A stretch of 45,110 nt of DNA from a virus: positions 1-45,110 of IMG/VR virus record IMGVR_UViG_3300032562_000054, one strand, 5' to 3'. Shown piece by piece: positions 6,546 through 12,997 of the stretch. The position numbers and the translations under genes were made by a program. Every line of letters starts with the position of its first letter. Position 1 is the stretch's first letter. The notes below the pieces were generated by a model. It saw nothing but the letters and a program-made list of their open reading frames with translations. It was not told where the DNA came from and searched no databases.

Positions 6546-7054
6546 CCCACACAGACCTGAAGCCGTGCCCGTTTTGCGGAGGCAAAGCCGCTTTTCTGAA
6601 TACGTTGTATCCGCCGAGGGTCCTTTGCACGTTCTGTGAAGTTATAGGCCCTGCGGTGTTTCCCCGAAACGTAGTTGACCTGTGGAACACCCGCACCCTC
6701 GACACCGCCCCGAGCAAGCCGTTCTGCGAAACGTGCGGCAAGAATGTGGGCGAGGTGTTGTGCCCGACGTGCGCCAAGTGGTGGGCCAATAATCCGCCGA
6801 CCGCCCCCGGCCAGAGCGCGGACCTGATAGCTGAGGCTGAGCGTTGGTTTGACGACCCGACCGGCGACGAAGATGCGCTCGTATCTGACACCATTGCCTA
6901 CAAGCTCATCACCGCCCTCCGCGCAGCAGAGGCTGAGAACGCGAAGCTGCGGGAGGCGCTGACCAGCATTGCCCGGAGCGCGTGTTGTGACACATGCCAA
7001 GAAGCTGCCCTCGTCGCCCGTGACGCCCTTGGAGGTCCTGATGCCCAGAGGTGA
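6542..7054 (+). CDS. Lar-like restriction alleviation protein with two zinc ribbons
   Basis: A 170-residue protein. The N-terminal 50 residues follow the Lar family pattern: LKPCPFCGGKA (7-17), then VLCTFC, then a conserved W-N-T-R. A second metal site follows with CETCGK and CPTCAKWW (about residues 61-82). A helical linker and a last CCDTC end the protein. Lar proteins of phages and prophages (named for Rac prophage Lar) soften type I restriction by acting on the host system; whether this longer version does so is inferred from the N-terminal motif only. It may instead be a general zinc-finger protein. The start overlaps the preceding stop as ATGA and has GGAGG upstream. Confidence 0.7.
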   Translation: MTHTDLKPCPFCGGKAAFLNTLYPPRVLCTFCEVIGPAVFPRNVVDLWNTRTLDTAPSKPFCETCGKNVGEVLCPTCAKWWANNPPTAPGQSADLIAEAERWFDDPTGDEDALVSDTIAYKLITALRAAEAENAKLREALTSIARSACCDTCQEAALVARDALGGPDAQR

Positions 7055-7274
7055 AGCCACCCCCGCCTGGCGCCTTGACGAGATCATAGATGACCTTTCT
7101 CGTCACGGCGCCTCGACCGCGGAACACATCGCAGCCCGCGTTGGCTGTGACCCTCGCACAGTGCGAAGCGTCCTCGGTCGCCTTCAACGCCGCGGGCTGG
7201 TTGAGTCCCGTCAAGACCCAGCCAGCAAGCGTGCCGCTTTCATCTGGAGGCTGTGCGATGAAACGAACACCTAG
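7041..7274 (+). CDS. Winged-helix DNA-binding protein, 77 residues
   Basis: ATG at 7041 has GGAGGT 4-9 bases upstream. The product contains a helix-turn-helix with wing: LDEIIDDLSRHG, STAEHIAARVGCDPRTVRSV, LGRLQRRGLVESR, the layout of MarR/ArsR-type small regulators. It is a candidate regulator of the phage's own promoters, for example at the TATGGCTC elements, but there is no direct evidence. It overlaps both neighbours slightly (14 and 17 bases). Confidence 0.8.
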   Translation: MPRGEATPAWRLDEIIDDLSRHGASTAEHIAARVGCDPRTVRSVLGRLQRRGLVESRQDPASKRAAFIWRLCDETNT

Positions 7275-7734
7275 CGAATGGCGCAAGCTACTTGAGACCA
7301 TGCGCGACAATAAGGTAAACAACCTCTTTGCCGAACACGCGATTGAGGACACGCTTGCGCTGGACACGAAGAACAAATCCCTTCAGTCCACCAACACGTT
7401 GCTCCGTCGGGAGATTGAGGAACTCCGAGCCCAGATCACCGGGCTCAAAGCCAACCTCGACTCCCAGGCAGAGTACGCCTCTACCTTCGAGACTCTCCGC
7501 GAGAGCTTCTTCGCGGCCAACCAGCAACTTAAAGCCGAACTTAAAGTTCGAAAGGAGACCTACCATGTCCGAGAAGACCAAGCTGAACGGCTCGCCATTG
7601 CCGAAGCACAGTGTGCTCGATACCGAGCCGCCTACGCAACCTGCCGAGCAAGCCTCGAACAGCTCGGAACCGACGTCGCCCGAGCCGCAATCGCCCGCGC
7701 TCGTACCTACATTGCCGATACTGGTCCTGCTTGA
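7258..7734 (+). CDS. Coiled-coil hypothetical protein, 158 residues
   Basis: ATG at 7258 has GGAGG 7 bases upstream. The protein is almost wholly helical, with heptad-like Leu spacing from about residue 35 to 90 (NTLLRREIEELRAQITGLKA), then an Ala/Arg-rich helix to the end. The last 170 bases overlap the next gene in another frame; the coiled-coil character continues through the overlap, so both frames appear used. Function unknown; possibly structural or a partner of DNA-replication proteins. Confidence 0.75.
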   Translation: MKRTPSEWRKLLETMRDNKVNNLFAEHAIEDTLALDTKNKSLQSTNTLLRREIEELRAQITGLKANLDSQAEYASTFETLRESFFAANQQLKAELKVRKETYHVREDQAERLAIAEAQCARYRAAYATCRASLEQLGTDVARAAIARARTYIADTGPA

Positions 7735-8038
7735 GTCCCCGTTCTCCGGCGACCGCGAAGCCAACGTAGCCTACGCGAGGCGAGCTATGCTTCACTCAAT
7801 CGCCAACGGCGAGGCACCGTTCGCCTCGCATCTGCTTTACCCTCAGGTGCTGAACGACTCGCTGGAGTCGGAGCGCGCCCTTGGTATTGTCCTCGGGCTG
7901 GTCTGGGGACTTCGCGCCGCCGCCACAGTAGTCTACGTTGACCGAGGCATCTCCGAAGGTATGCGCCTGGGCATTGCCGCAGCCCGCGAAGCCGGCCGAC
8001 CTGTTGTTTACCGCAGCTTAGATGGAGCCAATCTTTGA
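7565..8038 (+). CDS. DUF7768-like protein (nucleoside deoxyribosyltransferase-like fold)
   Basis: A 157-residue protein from ATG 7565, which has AAGGAGA 6-12 bases upstream. Residues 1-50 are a Pro/Ser/Glu-rich disordered leader overlapping the previous gene. From about residue 51 it shows a common phage domain: LVLLESPFSGDREANVAYAR, GEAPFASHLLYPQ, ERALGIVLGL, VVYVDRGISEGM, GRPVVYRSL. The order of strands and the GISEGM loop recall nucleoside 2-deoxyribosyltransferase-like folds. The reaction is not known; a nucleotide or nucleotide-signal target would be a guess. Confidence 0.8.
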   Translation: MSEKTKLNGSPLPKHSVLDTEPPTQPAEQASNSSEPTSPEPQSPALVPTLPILVLLESPFSGDREANVAYARRAMLHSIANGEAPFASHLLYPQVLNDSLESERALGIVLGLVWGLRAAATVVYVDRGISEGMRLGIAAAREAGRPVVYRSLDGANL

Positions 8039-8280
8039 CCTACCAATGGGACACCGCGATCCTCCGTGAGGACGCTGAAGGCAACGAAGACGAGATCCTC
8101 ATCAGCGTCTTCTACGAGTACACCCCGGGCCGCGTCGGCAGTTACTGGGACCCGCCCGAATGCGCCGAGCTTGAGATCGTCTCCGTCGAGCACAACAAGA
8201 AGGAGTTCGAGCTAACTCCGGACGAGTCTGAACGTCTCGAAGAGAATTGCTACCTCCACCACCTTTCAACCTTAGACTGA
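8035..8280 (+). CDS. Acidic hypothetical protein, 81 residues, TTG start
   Basis: The frame opens with TTG at 8035, overlapping the previous stop (TTGA), and GGAG stands 8 bases upstream. The product begins MTYQWDTAILREDAEGNEDE, is strongly acidic, and has strand-like segments (ILISVFYEYTPG, AELEIVSVEH). It could be a nucleic-acid mimic or a small beta protein; no family recognised. Confidence 0.7.
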   Translation: MTYQWDTAILREDAEGNEDEILISVFYEYTPGRVGSYWDPPECAELEIVSVEHNKKEFELTPDESERLEENCYLHHLSTLD

Positions 8281-8291
8281 GGAGTCCTCCT

Positions 8292-8582
8292 GTGGGCATG
8301 AGTAAATCCCTAGCTTCCTACGACGAAATTCGAGCCGCAATGGACCGGGCGCTTGACTCCGAGAACGGCGTCCGAATCCCTTGCGGCTCACCTCAGGCCG
8401 CGGTGAACCTTCGCCAGCGCTGCTACTACTTCCGGGGCCTGGACCGTGAGCAATCTACCAAAATCTTCGCCGCAGGTGATCCACGCCACGGCACTTCAGC
8501 CTACGACACGCTCGTCGTTCAGGCCACAGACTCGTTCCTTTACATCCGTAAAGGCGCCCCGCTTGTCATCGAAGAACTGTAG
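8292..8582 (+). CDS. Small phage protein, 96 residues
   Basis: GTG at 8292 is 7 bases after AGGAG; the ATG at 8298 (94 residues) is the alternative. The core reads NLRQRCYYFRGLDREQSTKI and later AYDTLVVQATDSFLYIRKG. A similar pattern, L-Q-Q-R-L-Y-x-x-R, then D-x-L, then L-W-I-I-K-K, occurs in the 9761-9976 product, so the two may be distant relatives. Such small proteins are common in phage early regions; function unknown. Confidence 0.7.
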   Translation: MGMSKSLASYDEIRAAMDRALDSENGVRIPCGSPQAAVNLRQRCYYFRGLDREQSTKIFAAGDPRHGTSAYDTLVVQATDSFLYIRKGAPLVIEEL

Positions 8583-8590
8583 GAGCACCC

Positions 8591-8959
8591 ATGTATGACC
8601 CAGCGTCGCCGCCGAACGGTTTCAGCTCCGGTAGCCTATACACTTCTCCTCTTCGCATATATCGCATTGCTCATCCTCACCTGCGCCGCTACTGGGTGTG
8701 GGACGAGGTGGGATTCCTCTGCGCCTGTGACACTTTGGAGGAACTCGACGCTTTGCTCGAGGCCCAAGCTTCCCGTCCACCAGACCCTCAGCGGCGGCAT
8801 TATTGGCCCCGCGCCCGAGACGTCGTTCACCCTGGACACGCCTTATCACTCGAAGCAACCGCGCTCCGGGTCGACGAGGATATAAACCGCCACGTAGCCA
8901 AGACTCGGGCAAGTCGTCCTGCGGTTACGCAGCTCAGCCTTAAGGATTTGGGCCTTTGA
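8591..8959 (+). CDS. Hypothetical protein with LSLKDLGL tail, 122 residues
   Basis: ATG at 8591 follows AGGAGCACCC. The product has an N-terminal segment rich in Ser/Pro/Tyr, a Trp-containing core (RRYWVWDEVGFLCACDTLEE), an Arg/Pro-rich middle and the C-terminus QLSLKDLGL. The tail resembles those of the 4571 and 10159 genes although the rest differs. A second frame starting 4 bases later (ATG 8595) encodes a possible lipoprotein, reported separately as a finding. Last gene before the second control region. Confidence 0.7.
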   Translation: MYDPASPPNGFSSGSLYTSPLRIYRIAHPHLRRYWVWDEVGFLCACDTLEELDALLEAQASRPPDPQRRHYWPRARDVVHPGHALSLEATALRVDEDINRHVAKTRASRPAVTQLSLKDLGL

Positions 8960-8990
8960 TATGGCTCTCGCCCCGCGCGCATCCGCCATA
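8960..8990. repeat. TATGGCTC element, third intergenic site
   Basis: TATGGCTC at 8960-8967 with a degenerate reverse copy ending GCCATA at 8990, 31 bases in all, as at 2601-2631. Its first 23 bases match 2481-2503 with two differences. Confidence 0.7.
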
Positions 8991-9030
8991 CAACGGGCTG
9001 CATAAAGTCCGGCAAGTCCGCGTTTTCTTC

Positions 9031-9059
9031 TTGACACCGCCCCGCCGCCGGGTTACGGT
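9031..9059 (+). promoter_or_regulatory. Promoter for the 9113 gene (TTGACA / TACGGT)
   Basis: TTGACA 9031-9036, 17 bases, TACGGT 9054-9059. The block GGGTTACGGTGG copies the promoter of the related gene at 1702. Confidence 0.75.
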
Positions 9060-9112
9060 GGATTTTCCCCGGGGCGCGTCCCCACAACCTAGCCTAACCG
9101 AAAGAGCATCCA

Positions 9113-9649
9113 ATGCCCGTTATCACTGACACGACCCCGGAAGAGACCTACACCATTGCTGGCGAGTCGTTCCAGATTCCGCAGCCCTACGCTGAAGGCC
9201 ATGTCCTGACCGCCGGCGAAGCCAGCCAGCTGAACCAAGTCTACGCGGAGAACATCCGCAACAACCTCGCCGCCAAGGTCAAGGAACTCAAAGAGGCCGG
9301 CACGTTCGACGCCGAGTCCTTCCAAGAGACCGTGGACGAGTACTGCGCCGCCTACCAAATGGGCGTTCGGACTGGCGGCGGTGGCCGTACCTCTGATCCG
9401 GTTCAGGCTGAGGCGCTGGAGATCGCCCGCACCCTGGTCCGCAACGCGATCAAGGCCAAGGGCATTCAGATCTCGTCCGTTCCGGCGGCGAAGATCACCG
9501 AGCTGGCCAAGGCTGCGATCGCCTCCAACCCGAAGATTCTCGAGACCGCTAAGGCCCGCGTGGCCGAAGCCCAGTCGCTTGCGTCGATCGACCTCGCCAA
9601 CCTCGGGTCGTCAGAGCCCGCGGCCGAGACCCCGAAGGCCAAGAAGTAA
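9113..9649 (+). CDS. Early protein B, related to the 1702-2136 product; function unknown
   Basis: A 178-residue protein beginning MPVITDTTPEETYTIAGESF. Residues 50-160 are helical (AENIRNNLAAKVKELKEAG; ALEIARTLVRNAIKAKGIQI), and the region from KAKG to SIDLANL aligns with the C-terminal part of the 1702 product. It has an extra Lys/Ala/Pro-rich tail (ETPKAKK). It is expressed from its own TTGACA promoter and is followed by a strong hairpin, so like its relative it is a stand-alone, probably abundant early product. Repeated helical, Lys/Ala-rich design could suit DNA or RNA binding; this is inference. The ribosome-binding site is weak (AAAGAG). Confidence 0.88.
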   Translation: MPVITDTTPEETYTIAGESFQIPQPYAEGHVLTAGEASQLNQVYAENIRNNLAAKVKELKEAGTFDAESFQETVDEYCAAYQMGVRTGGGGRTSDPVQAEALEIARTLVRNAIKAKGIQISSVPAAKITELAKAAIASNPKILETAKARVAEAQSLASIDLANLGSSEPAAETPKAKK

Positions 9650-9673
9650 GCGCCTCCCCGCTTGCGAGTTCTT

Positions 9674-9710
9674 CCCCGGCCGCTTGACTCCCGGCCGGGG
9701 GAGTCCTTTA
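9674..9710 (+). terminator. Hairpin terminator after the 9113 gene
   Basis: Two mutually exclusive stems are possible: CCCCGGCC (9674-9681) with GGCCGGGG (9693-9700), and GACTCCC (9686-9692) with GGGAGTC (9699-9705). The second is followed by CTTTA. The alternative pairing could make it regulated, but a simple terminator is more likely. Confidence 0.6.
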
Positions 9711-9760
9711 GCCTCATGGTCCGCCGTGGCGCTTGATGACTCCAGCACGAGTTCCCCCGC

Positions 9761-9976
9761 ATGTCCCTCGAATTTCTTTATCAGGCGCTCTCTGCCGAAC
9801 GCGGTATCTGCGTTCGCTCTGATGACGTGCCCGCGCTGCAACAGCGCCTTTACAAAGTCCGGCGTGAAGCCTGCGACCCAGCACTTGACGTGCTCTCCCT
9901 TGTTCCCTCCCCGACCGACAGCACCGAGCTGTGGATCATAAAGAAAGGTTCCTCCGGTGCCCAAGAAAGAGATTGA
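9761..9976 (+). CDS. Small phage protein, 71 residues
   Basis: Begins MSLEFLYQALSAERGICVRS. The core VPALQQRLYKVRREACDPAL and the end STELWIIKKG form a pattern seen in many small phage proteins, and it resembles part of the 8292-8582 product. There is no clear ribosome-binding site upstream of ATG 9761, so the start is less certain than for its neighbours. Function unknown. Confidence 0.7.
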   Translation: MSLEFLYQALSAERGICVRSDDVPALQQRLYKVRREACDPALDVLSLVPSPTDSTELWIIKKGSSGAQERD

Positions 9977-10166
9977 GCCCATTGTTAAGGTTACTCTTAA
10001 CCTTTACGAGCGAGACTACCTTCGGATGAAAGCCCTCCATCCGACGCTTGGCCCAGCCAAAGCCATCCGCGCGCTGGTCCGCAGCTACGTCGCTCGTATA
10101 GACAACCGCCTTTCCCCGCAGACCACTGATGGTCTCATTGTTGAACTGGAGCTAGAAGATGAGTGA
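9957..10166 (+). CDS. Ribbon-helix-helix-like DNA-binding protein, 69 residues
   Basis: GTG start at 9957 with AAAGG about 9 bases upstream, overlapping the previous gene by 20 bases. The product reads KVTLNLYERDYLRMKALHP as strand plus helix 1, then GPAKAIRALVRSYVARI as helix 2, the ribbon-helix-helix layout, and ends with an acidic tail (LIVELELEDE). RHH proteins bind inverted repeats as dimers, so it is a candidate for the TATGGCTC sites. It could also be a small accessory protein without DNA binding. Confidence 0.7.
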   Translation: MPKKEIEPIVKVTLNLYERDYLRMKALHPTLGPAKAIRALVRSYVARIDNRLSPQTTDGLIVELELEDE

Positions 10167-10368
10167 TGCAATCAGCGAACTCTTCGCCCGCGATCCATTG
10201 GAGCTTACGCGAGAGAACATCGAGTCGATCATTGCGTACTACCGCGAGAACCGAGAGAAGTTCGTCTCCGGGGTTAAAGCCCCAGCTGCGACGAAGACCC
10301 GGGCCGCAAAACCCAAGGCCGACCTCGCGGGCCTGTCCCTCAACGACCTTGGCCTTGGAGACCTCTAA
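10159..10368 (+). CDS. Small protein with LSLNDLGLGDL tail, 69 residues
   Basis: ATG 10159 overlaps the end of the RHH gene; TGGAGC lies upstream. Residues 1-38 are helical (LTRENIESIIAYYRENREKF), followed by a Lys/Ala/Pro linker (residues 40-54) and the terminus GLSLNDLGLGDL. This helical head, flexible basic linker and Leu/Asp tail suggest an adaptor whose tail is recognised by a partner. The tail codons also hold the ribosome-binding site TTGGAGACC for the nuclease gene that starts in the TAATG overlap. Confidence 0.75.
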   Translation: MSDAISELFARDPLELTRENIESIIAYYRENREKFVSGVKAPAATKTRAAKPKADLAGLSLNDLGLGDL

Positions 10369-11381
10369 TGACTCAGCTTCTTCCCCGGACTGAGTCCCTG
10401 AGCCATACCACGGCAATTCCCGACCCACCCAAACCAGGATTTCCGTCCCCGTTCCTCCCCGACAGCCAGATCCAATACGCCTGGGACAGCACGAGCCTCG
10501 GCTTGCTTAAAGCCTGTCCGCGCAAGTACTACCTCACCATGATCGAGGGCTGGCGCAAGCGCGATGAGTCCATGCACCTCACCTTCGGCATCGCCTATCA
10601 CAAAGGACTCGAGCGCTATGATATCTTCCGTACGCAGGGTTCGGATCACCACGAGGCGCTCATCAAGGTGGTCCAGCAGTGTCTCTGCGAGAGTGGGGAT
10701 CGCGTACTGGATGAGCAAGGTGTTGAAGTTTGGCAACCTTGGGAAACCGGCAACACCAAAAAGAACCGCGAGACGCTCGTCCGCAGTATCATCTGGTACC
10801 TCGAGGAGTACAAAAACGATGCGGCGCGAACCCTTGTACTGGCAAATGGCAAGCCGGCTGTGGAGCTTTCTTTCCGTTTTGATACCGGAATACATCTCGG
10901 ACAAGGTAAGAATTATATCCTTTCAGGTCACATGGATCGACTTGTCGAGTTCGGAGGAACACACTATGTCATGGACCGAAAGACAACAGGGTCAACCCTC
11001 TCCGGGTACTACTTCGACGGTTACTCGCCAGATAACCAGATGACCCTCTACACCCTCGCCTCGCGGATCGTCTACGACATGCCAGTCGCCGGGGTTATCA
11101 TCGACGCAGCCCAGGTCGCCGTAGGCTTCACGGCTTTCAGCCGGGGCATCACCATGCGGACAGAGCTTCAACTCGATGAGTGGCTTGAAGGTTTCTCCGA
11201 CTGGATGACCACCGCCGCGTACTACGCTGAGGTCCAGCGCTGGCCTATGAACGAAATGTCCTGTAACAACTACGGCGCTTGTCAGTTCCGTGGTGTGTGC
11301 AACAAAGACCCTCGCGTTCGCCAGTCGTTCCTCGCCAATGACTTTCACAAGGTTCCTTGGAACCCACTTGAAGAAAGGTAG
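10368..11381 (+). CDS. PD-(D/E)XK nuclease of the RecB/Cas4 type with likely Fe-S cluster
   Basis: A 337-residue protein. Nuclease motifs: H78 in AYHKGLE, E166 in VELSFRF, D190 in SGHMDRLVEF, D203-x-K205 in VMDRKTT, and Q224 in NQMTLYTL, the order of RecB-type exonucleases. Cys50 plus Cys299, Cys305 and Cys311 at the C-terminus match the split four-cysteine pattern of AddB/Cas4 iron-sulfur nucleases. It lies next to the Sak4-like ATPase and the SSB candidate, so it probably supplies the DNA-end processing for phage recombination. The coding start contains a TATGGCTC-family site (GAGCCATA at 10400-10407). Start overlaps the previous stop (TAATG). Confidence 0.88.
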   Translation: MTQLLPRTESLSHTTAIPDPPKPGFPSPFLPDSQIQYAWDSTSLGLLKACPRKYYLTMIEGWRKRDESMHLTFGIAYHKGLERYDIFRTQGSDHHEALIKVVQQCLCESGDRVLDEQGVEVWQPWETGNTKKNRETLVRSIIWYLEEYKNDAARTLVLANGKPAVELSFRFDTGIHLGQGKNYILSGHMDRLVEFGGTHYVMDRKTTGSTLSGYYFDGYSPDNQMTLYTLASRIVYDMPVAGVIIDAAQVAVGFTAFSRGITMRTELQLDEWLEGFSDWMTTAAYYAEVQRWPMNEMSCNNYGACQFRGVCNKDPRVRQSFLANDFHKVPWNPLEER

Positions 11382-11385
11382 TCCC

Positions 11386-11625
11386 GTGTCCGACATTGAG
11401 ATCAAAGCCAACGTCTTTCAGATTCCACTTGAATGCACCATGTCCTCCACCACGCTTGACAAGCTACAGTTCCAACACCCCACCGGAGTTCAGCTCGTAG
11501 TCCCTAAGCAAATCTTCCCGTTCATCGAGAAGGGAGACACCGTGTTCGCCACGATCTCCCTCTTCATGGCCAAGCCGGAGGAGGTCGTTTCCTCCCTCAT
11601 CGTTCCAGAAGGCTTCACCCAGTGA
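11386..11625 (+). CDS. Small hypothetical protein in the recombination cluster, 79 residues
   Basis: GTG at 11386 is the preferred start because AAAGG lies about 8 bases upstream and the frame further up lies inside the nuclease gene. It begins MSDIEIKANVFQIPLECTMS, is beta-rich, and has hydrophobic strands (GVQLVVPKQIFPF, DTVFATISLFMA). It sits between the nuclease and the ATPase with a GTGA overlap to the latter, so it is likely co-produced with them. Function unknown. Confidence 0.75.
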   Translation: MSDIEIKANVFQIPLECTMSSTTLDKLQFQHPTGVQLVVPKQIFPFIEKGDTVFATISLFMAKPEEVVSSLIVPEGFTQ

Positions 11626-12461
11626 CCGCACTCTCCCAGCACCAGTCCCTTGAGTTTGTCAAGATGCTCTACATGGGCAACCCAGGTTCCGGCAAGACCG
11701 GCAGCCTCACCGGCCTTGTCGCGGCCGGTTACAAGCTCCGCATCTGGGACTTCGACAACCTGCTCGGTTCCCTCGTTCAGTACGTCAACCACGTCTGCCC
11801 CGAGAAGATCGGCAACGTCTCGTTCCAAACCTTCACAGATAAAATGAAGGGCCTTGACACTCCAGTCGTCTTCGCCGGCAAGTCCGTCAAGGTGATGCCT
11901 TTTGTCGATGGCACTCCCGACGCTTACGTCAAGGCCCTTAAGCAGCTGAACCACTGGAAGTCCGGCGACGAAGACCTCGGCAAGCCCGGCGACTGGGGTC
12001 CAGATACTGTCATTGTCATAGACTCGCTGACCAACGCAGCCGCTGCGGCCTTCCGTTACGCCCAGGCTATGAACCCGGCGGCGATGGATCAGCAGACCTA
12101 CTACAACACCGCGCAGCAACTCGTCATGAACCTCATCACCCTCCTGTTCTCGGAGCAGGTCCGCTGCAACGTAATCGTCCTCGCCCACTTGGACTACCGC
12201 GAGAACGAGTTCGAAGTCATCAAAGGTTTTCCGCGCGCAATCGGCCGAGCCCTGAACAATCAGATCGGCGCCTACTTCAACGTTGTCTGTCTTGCCGAAG
12301 CCAGTGGCTCGGGGCAGAACGTGAAGCGAGTCATCCGTACCAATTCAACTGGTATTGTTGACTTGAAAAATCCAGTGGCTTTTAAGCTGCCGGATTCACT
12401 GCCCTTGGAGAGTGGCCTTGCCACCATCTTCAAGACTATCACCAACCGTACTCCAGAATAG
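11622..12461 (+). CDS. Sak4-like RecA-fold ATPase (recombination)
   Basis: A 279-residue protein, GTG start overlapping the previous stop. Walker A GNPGSGKTG at residues 19-27, an aspartate-rich strand RIWDFDN (40-46), Walker B TVIVIDSL (129-136), and a later VIVLAHLDYRE that resembles the sensor/L1 area of phage AAA_24/Sak4 proteins. Sak4 proteins are single-strand annealing recombinases of phages that work with an SSB; the gene after this one is a good SSB candidate, and the gene two before is a nuclease. The assignment to Sak4 and not to another RecA-fold ATPase is based on length, motifs and context. Confidence 0.8.
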   Translation: MTALSQHQSLEFVKMLYMGNPGSGKTGSLTGLVAAGYKLRIWDFDNLLGSLVQYVNHVCPEKIGNVSFQTFTDKMKGLDTPVVFAGKSVKVMPFVDGTPDAYVKALKQLNHWKSGDEDLGKPGDWGPDTVIVIDSLTNAAAAAFRYAQAMNPAAMDQQTYYNTAQQLVMNLITLLFSEQVRCNVIVLAHLDYRENEFEVIKGFPRAIGRALNNQIGAYFNVVCLAEASGSGQNVKRVIRTNSTGIVDLKNPVAFKLPDSLPLESGLATIFKTITNRTPE

Positions 12462-12474
12462 AAAGCACAGTCCT

Positions 12475-12927
12475 ATGGTCGACTTCACAGATATCCTCTC
12501 CAAGAAAGCAGACTCCGTTGAGAAGCCGAAGCCGAAGCCGGTTGGCACCTACCTCACCACCATCCAGGGTATGCCCGCCATGCGGACTGTCACCTCGAAG
12601 GCCGGCGAGGACATGCCGGTGGTGGACTTCAAGCTGAAGGTCCTGATGCCCCAGGACGACGTGGACCAAGATCAGATCTCCGACGACATTTCGTCGTGGG
12701 CGCCGTTCATCCACTCGATCTTCCTCCACACCGAGGGCGGCCAGTACGCCTTCAAGCAGTTCCTCACCGTCACGCTTGACATTGAGGGCGGGAAGAAAAC
12801 CCTTGGCGAGATGCTGGCCGAGGCCCCGGGCAAGCAGGTGCTCATGAAACTCAAGCACGAGCCTTACGTCACCCGCGAAGGCACGACTGAGATCGGCACC
12901 CGTATCGAATCCTGCGCGAAGCCCTAA
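12475..12927 (+). CDS. Candidate single-stranded DNA-binding protein
   Basis: A 150-residue protein from ATG 12475 (GAAAGCACAG upstream is a weak site). It begins MVDFTDILSKKADSVEKPKP with a Lys/Pro linker, then a beta-rich body (YLTTIQGMPAMR, VVDFKLKVL, FLTVTLDI, GKQVLMKLKHEPYV) consistent with an OB-like fold. It directly follows the Sak4-like ATPase and ends at a strong terminator. In phages carrying Sak4 an SSB is usually the next gene, hence the call; there is no acidic SSB-type tail. Confidence 0.55.
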   Translation: MVDFTDILSKKADSVEKPKPKPVGTYLTTIQGMPAMRTVTSKAGEDMPVVDFKLKVLMPQDDVDQDQISDDISSWAPFIHSIFLHTEGGQYAFKQFLTVTLDIEGGKKTLGEMLAEAPGKQVLMKLKHEPYVTREGTTEIGTRIESCAKP

Positions 12928-12937
12928 GCGCAGATCT

Positions 12938-12974
12938 GGGCCGCACCTTGTTTCCGGGGTGCGGCCCCTTTTTT
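12938..12974 (+). terminator. Strong rho-independent terminator
   Basis: GGGCCGCACC (12938-12947) pairs perfectly with GGTGCGGCCC (12958-12967), then C and six T. It ends the early/recombination transcript before the methyltransferase gene. Confidence 0.92.
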
Positions 12975-12997
12975 AACTCCAGCTTGGAGAGAGCCTT

